Assembly (NCBI RefSeq): GCF_000520015.2 | Contig: NZ_CP007044.2 | Span: 3,968,001-4,032,000 of the forward strand | Reading direction: 5' to 3' | From: Chania multitudinisentens RB-25 | GTDB lineage: Bacteria; Pseudomonadota; Gammaproteobacteria; Enterobacterales; Enterobacteriaceae | DNA: 64,000 nucleotides | Translations under genes and position numbers: made by a program | Shown: piece after piece, positions 62,826 to 64,000 of the stretch | Layout of the letters: the number at the start of each line of letters is the position of its first letter | Numbering within the stretch: position 1 is the first letter of the stretch | Notes under the pieces: generated by a model | Database searches by the model: none | Told to the model about the DNA's origin: nothing | What the model saw: only the letters and a program-made list of their open reading frames with translations

Positions 62826-63961
62826 TGAGCACCTCCGCCGCTCAGAACTGTGCGGCTACCATCATGGGCAGGAGCGGAGACAACGCCGCCATATTCCATT
62901 TGCTCAATGATGCGGGCGGCCCGGTTGTAGCCGATACGGAACTCACGCTGTACACCTGAAATGGAGGCGCGCCCTACCCGCTGAACAAACTCAACCGCCT
63001 TAGGATAGAGATCGTCCTGCTCGGTATCATCGGCACTATCAACAACAGTTTCTTTCGCATCGGTACCATGCTCCATCTCACCGCCAAGTACCTCGATCAA
63101 GTATGCGATCAGCGCCGCCAGTTCCCCAGTCATCAGCACAAAGTCAGCATCAAACCGCGCGGCATAATCATCACGGTCGATATCATCGTTTTGATCGAGT
63201 AACTGGCTGCTGAATTCCAGCTTTTTCAGGCTGCATGAATCGGTCAGCACAAAGCTGATCCGCTCGCGCCATTCCAGCGCCAGCTTAGTGACCAGCTTCC
63301 CGGCTCTAATATTCATGCCTATCTCATCGCCACACAGATCCTGGTGTTTGCAACGAATGATCCCGCCCTCTTCCAGCACGGCTTTCAGTTCCGCCTCATC
63401 CTGCAGTTTGAACCAGGTAGGAGCATGGCTGGAACGTACCCAATTGGTCAGCGTCATCTCGACGGGGCTTTCCATTGCCAGCGGTACCACAGGCAGTGAG
63501 CCCAGGGTTTTACGCAGGAATGCCAACGCATCTTCGGCACGTTTGGCGCTGGCGGTGTCAACGATGATTAACCCAGCCCCTTCGTTAATCCAGATTTGTG
63601 TTTTATGGTACCGACTGAAGGCACGCGGTATCAGTGTTTGGATCACCTCGTCTTTCAGTGAGTCCTTCTCAGTTTTTTTCAGTCTACGATGTTGTTCGGC
63701 TTCCAGTTTGGCGACTTTGCCGTCCAGCTCTTTCTTGATTACGGCGGCGGGCAAGATCTTCTCTTCCCGCTGTACCACCAGCAGTGTCATCCCGTTAGCG
63801 GTATGCGTCAGCACCTCCCCCAGTGGCGGAATCCAACCGGCTTTCGCCATATCCTGGCTACCGCATGGCGTGAATGCGAACACGGCCAGTTGCTCTTCCA
63901 ACTTACTGAGATCAATACCGCCAGACAGGCGGTAAATCAGTGCGTTTTTGAAATTAATCAT
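62822..63961 (-). CDS. RdgC fused to an FtsK gamma domain
   Basis: Residues 1-300 match RdgC along its whole length (VFAFTPCGSQDMAKAGWIPP, KLEAEQHRRLKKTEKDSLKD, RFDADFVLMTGELAALIAYL). RdgC is a ring-shaped DNA-binding protein that limits RecA. After an acidic linker, residues 316-379 match the FtsK gamma domain (GRASISGVQREFRIGYNRAA, then RIIEQMEYGGVVS). That domain reads the KOPS sequence and activates XerCD. The host RdgC lacks this part. It heads a tightly overlapping gene set and starts with the shared GGACTGACCAATG. Confidence 0.88.
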   Translation of the reverse strand: MINFKNALIYRLSGGIDLSKLEEQLAVFAFTPCGSQDMAKAGWIPPLGEVLTHTANGMTLLVVQREEKILPAAVIKKELDGKVAKLEAEQHRRLKKTEKDSLKDEVIQTLIPRAFSRYHKTQIWINEGAGLIIVDTASAKRAEDALAFLRKTLGSLPVVPLAMESPVEMTLTNWVRSSHAPTWFKLQDEAELKAVLEEGGIIRCKHQDLCGDEIGMNIRAGKLVTKLALEWRERISFVLTDSCSLKKLEFSSQLLDQNDDIDRDDYAARFDADFVLMTGELAALIAYLIEVLGGEMEHGTDAKETVVDSADDTEQDDLYPKAVEFVQRVGRASISGVQREFRIGYNRAARIIEQMEYGGVVSAPAHDGSRTVLSGGGAQ

Positions 63962-63971
63962 TGGTCAGTCC
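63960..63971 (-). promoter_or_regulatory. Shared translation-initiation sequence, RdgC fusion gene
   Basis: A third identical copy of GGACTGACCAAT, containing AGGA and the beginning of the ATG. Confidence 0.7.
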
Positions 63972-64000
63972 TTACTTTGCTTTGCGCGACTCGTTGCCGG
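63972..64000 (-). CDS. Possible end of an upstream prophage gene, partial
   Basis: On the minus strand a frame enters from the window edge and reads GNESRKAK before TAA, 10 bases before the start of the RdgC fusion. The spacing is what one expects of an operon neighbour, but eight codons are too few to identify anything. Confidence 0.3.

Overview
The window is a piece of an Enterobacterales chromosome, most like Yersiniaceae (Serratia/Yersinia-type; genus inferred from gene order and protein similarity, not proven). Its backbone (1-19.3 kb) carries the familiar block yceF/rluC, rne, pyrC, dinI, bssS, solA, tqsA, yceJ-yceI, trhO, lpxL, a peptide transporter and ylaC. The genes are ordinary, with clear terminators and a textbook LexA box before dinI.

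From 19.3 to 25.9 kb the DNA is accessory and damaged. An IS3-family element (IS407/IS51-like) splits what looks like an already decayed minus-strand gene. A small membrane protein and a DUF1493 protein follow. A second IS3-family element (IS150-like, 4-bp target duplication) sits in the loop of a terminator hairpin. Next comes a heavily deleted lambda-type prophage: a tail-fibre end, a tape-measure start, a tail-chaperone pair with a -1 slippery site, and the C-terminal part of a lambda-type integrase.

From about 25.9 kb to the right edge lies a second, much more intact prophage, read almost entirely on the minus strand (right to left). It opens inside the window with early/middle genes: an RdgC-FtsK-gamma fusion, an adenine and a cytosine DNA methyltransferase, DUF1367, DUF1364 and VRR-NUC proteins, and a Q-like antiterminator. 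The late operon follows: pinholin, SAR endolysin, Rz/Rz1, TerS, TerL, portal, scaffold, N4-gp56-type capsid, adaptors, a Stf-like fibre, tail-tip proteins, internal virion proteins, and finally a 2481-residue polyvalent protein. This layout (podovirus head, N4-gp56 capsid, one giant gene at the end) resembles the virion module of Stx-type short-tailed lambdoid phages. The integrase and repressor region of this prophage should lie beyond 64 kb. Its left attachment site should fall between the remnant integrase and the giant gene, so the two prophages may share one attachment site.

The most unusual signals are in the second prophage. (1) A three-copy intergenic RNA-like element is followed each time by an intrinsic terminator, and two copies show compensatory stem changes. 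(2) A KOPS-reading FtsK gamma domain is fused to RdgC. (3) The late operon is studded with at least nine intrinsic terminators. (4) An AT-rich plus-strand regulator gene is preceded by two 17-bp palindromes. (5) A TGCGCA cluster lies inside terS. (6) Three early genes have an identical 12-bp translation-initiation sequence. No tRNA, rRNA or CRISPR array was seen.
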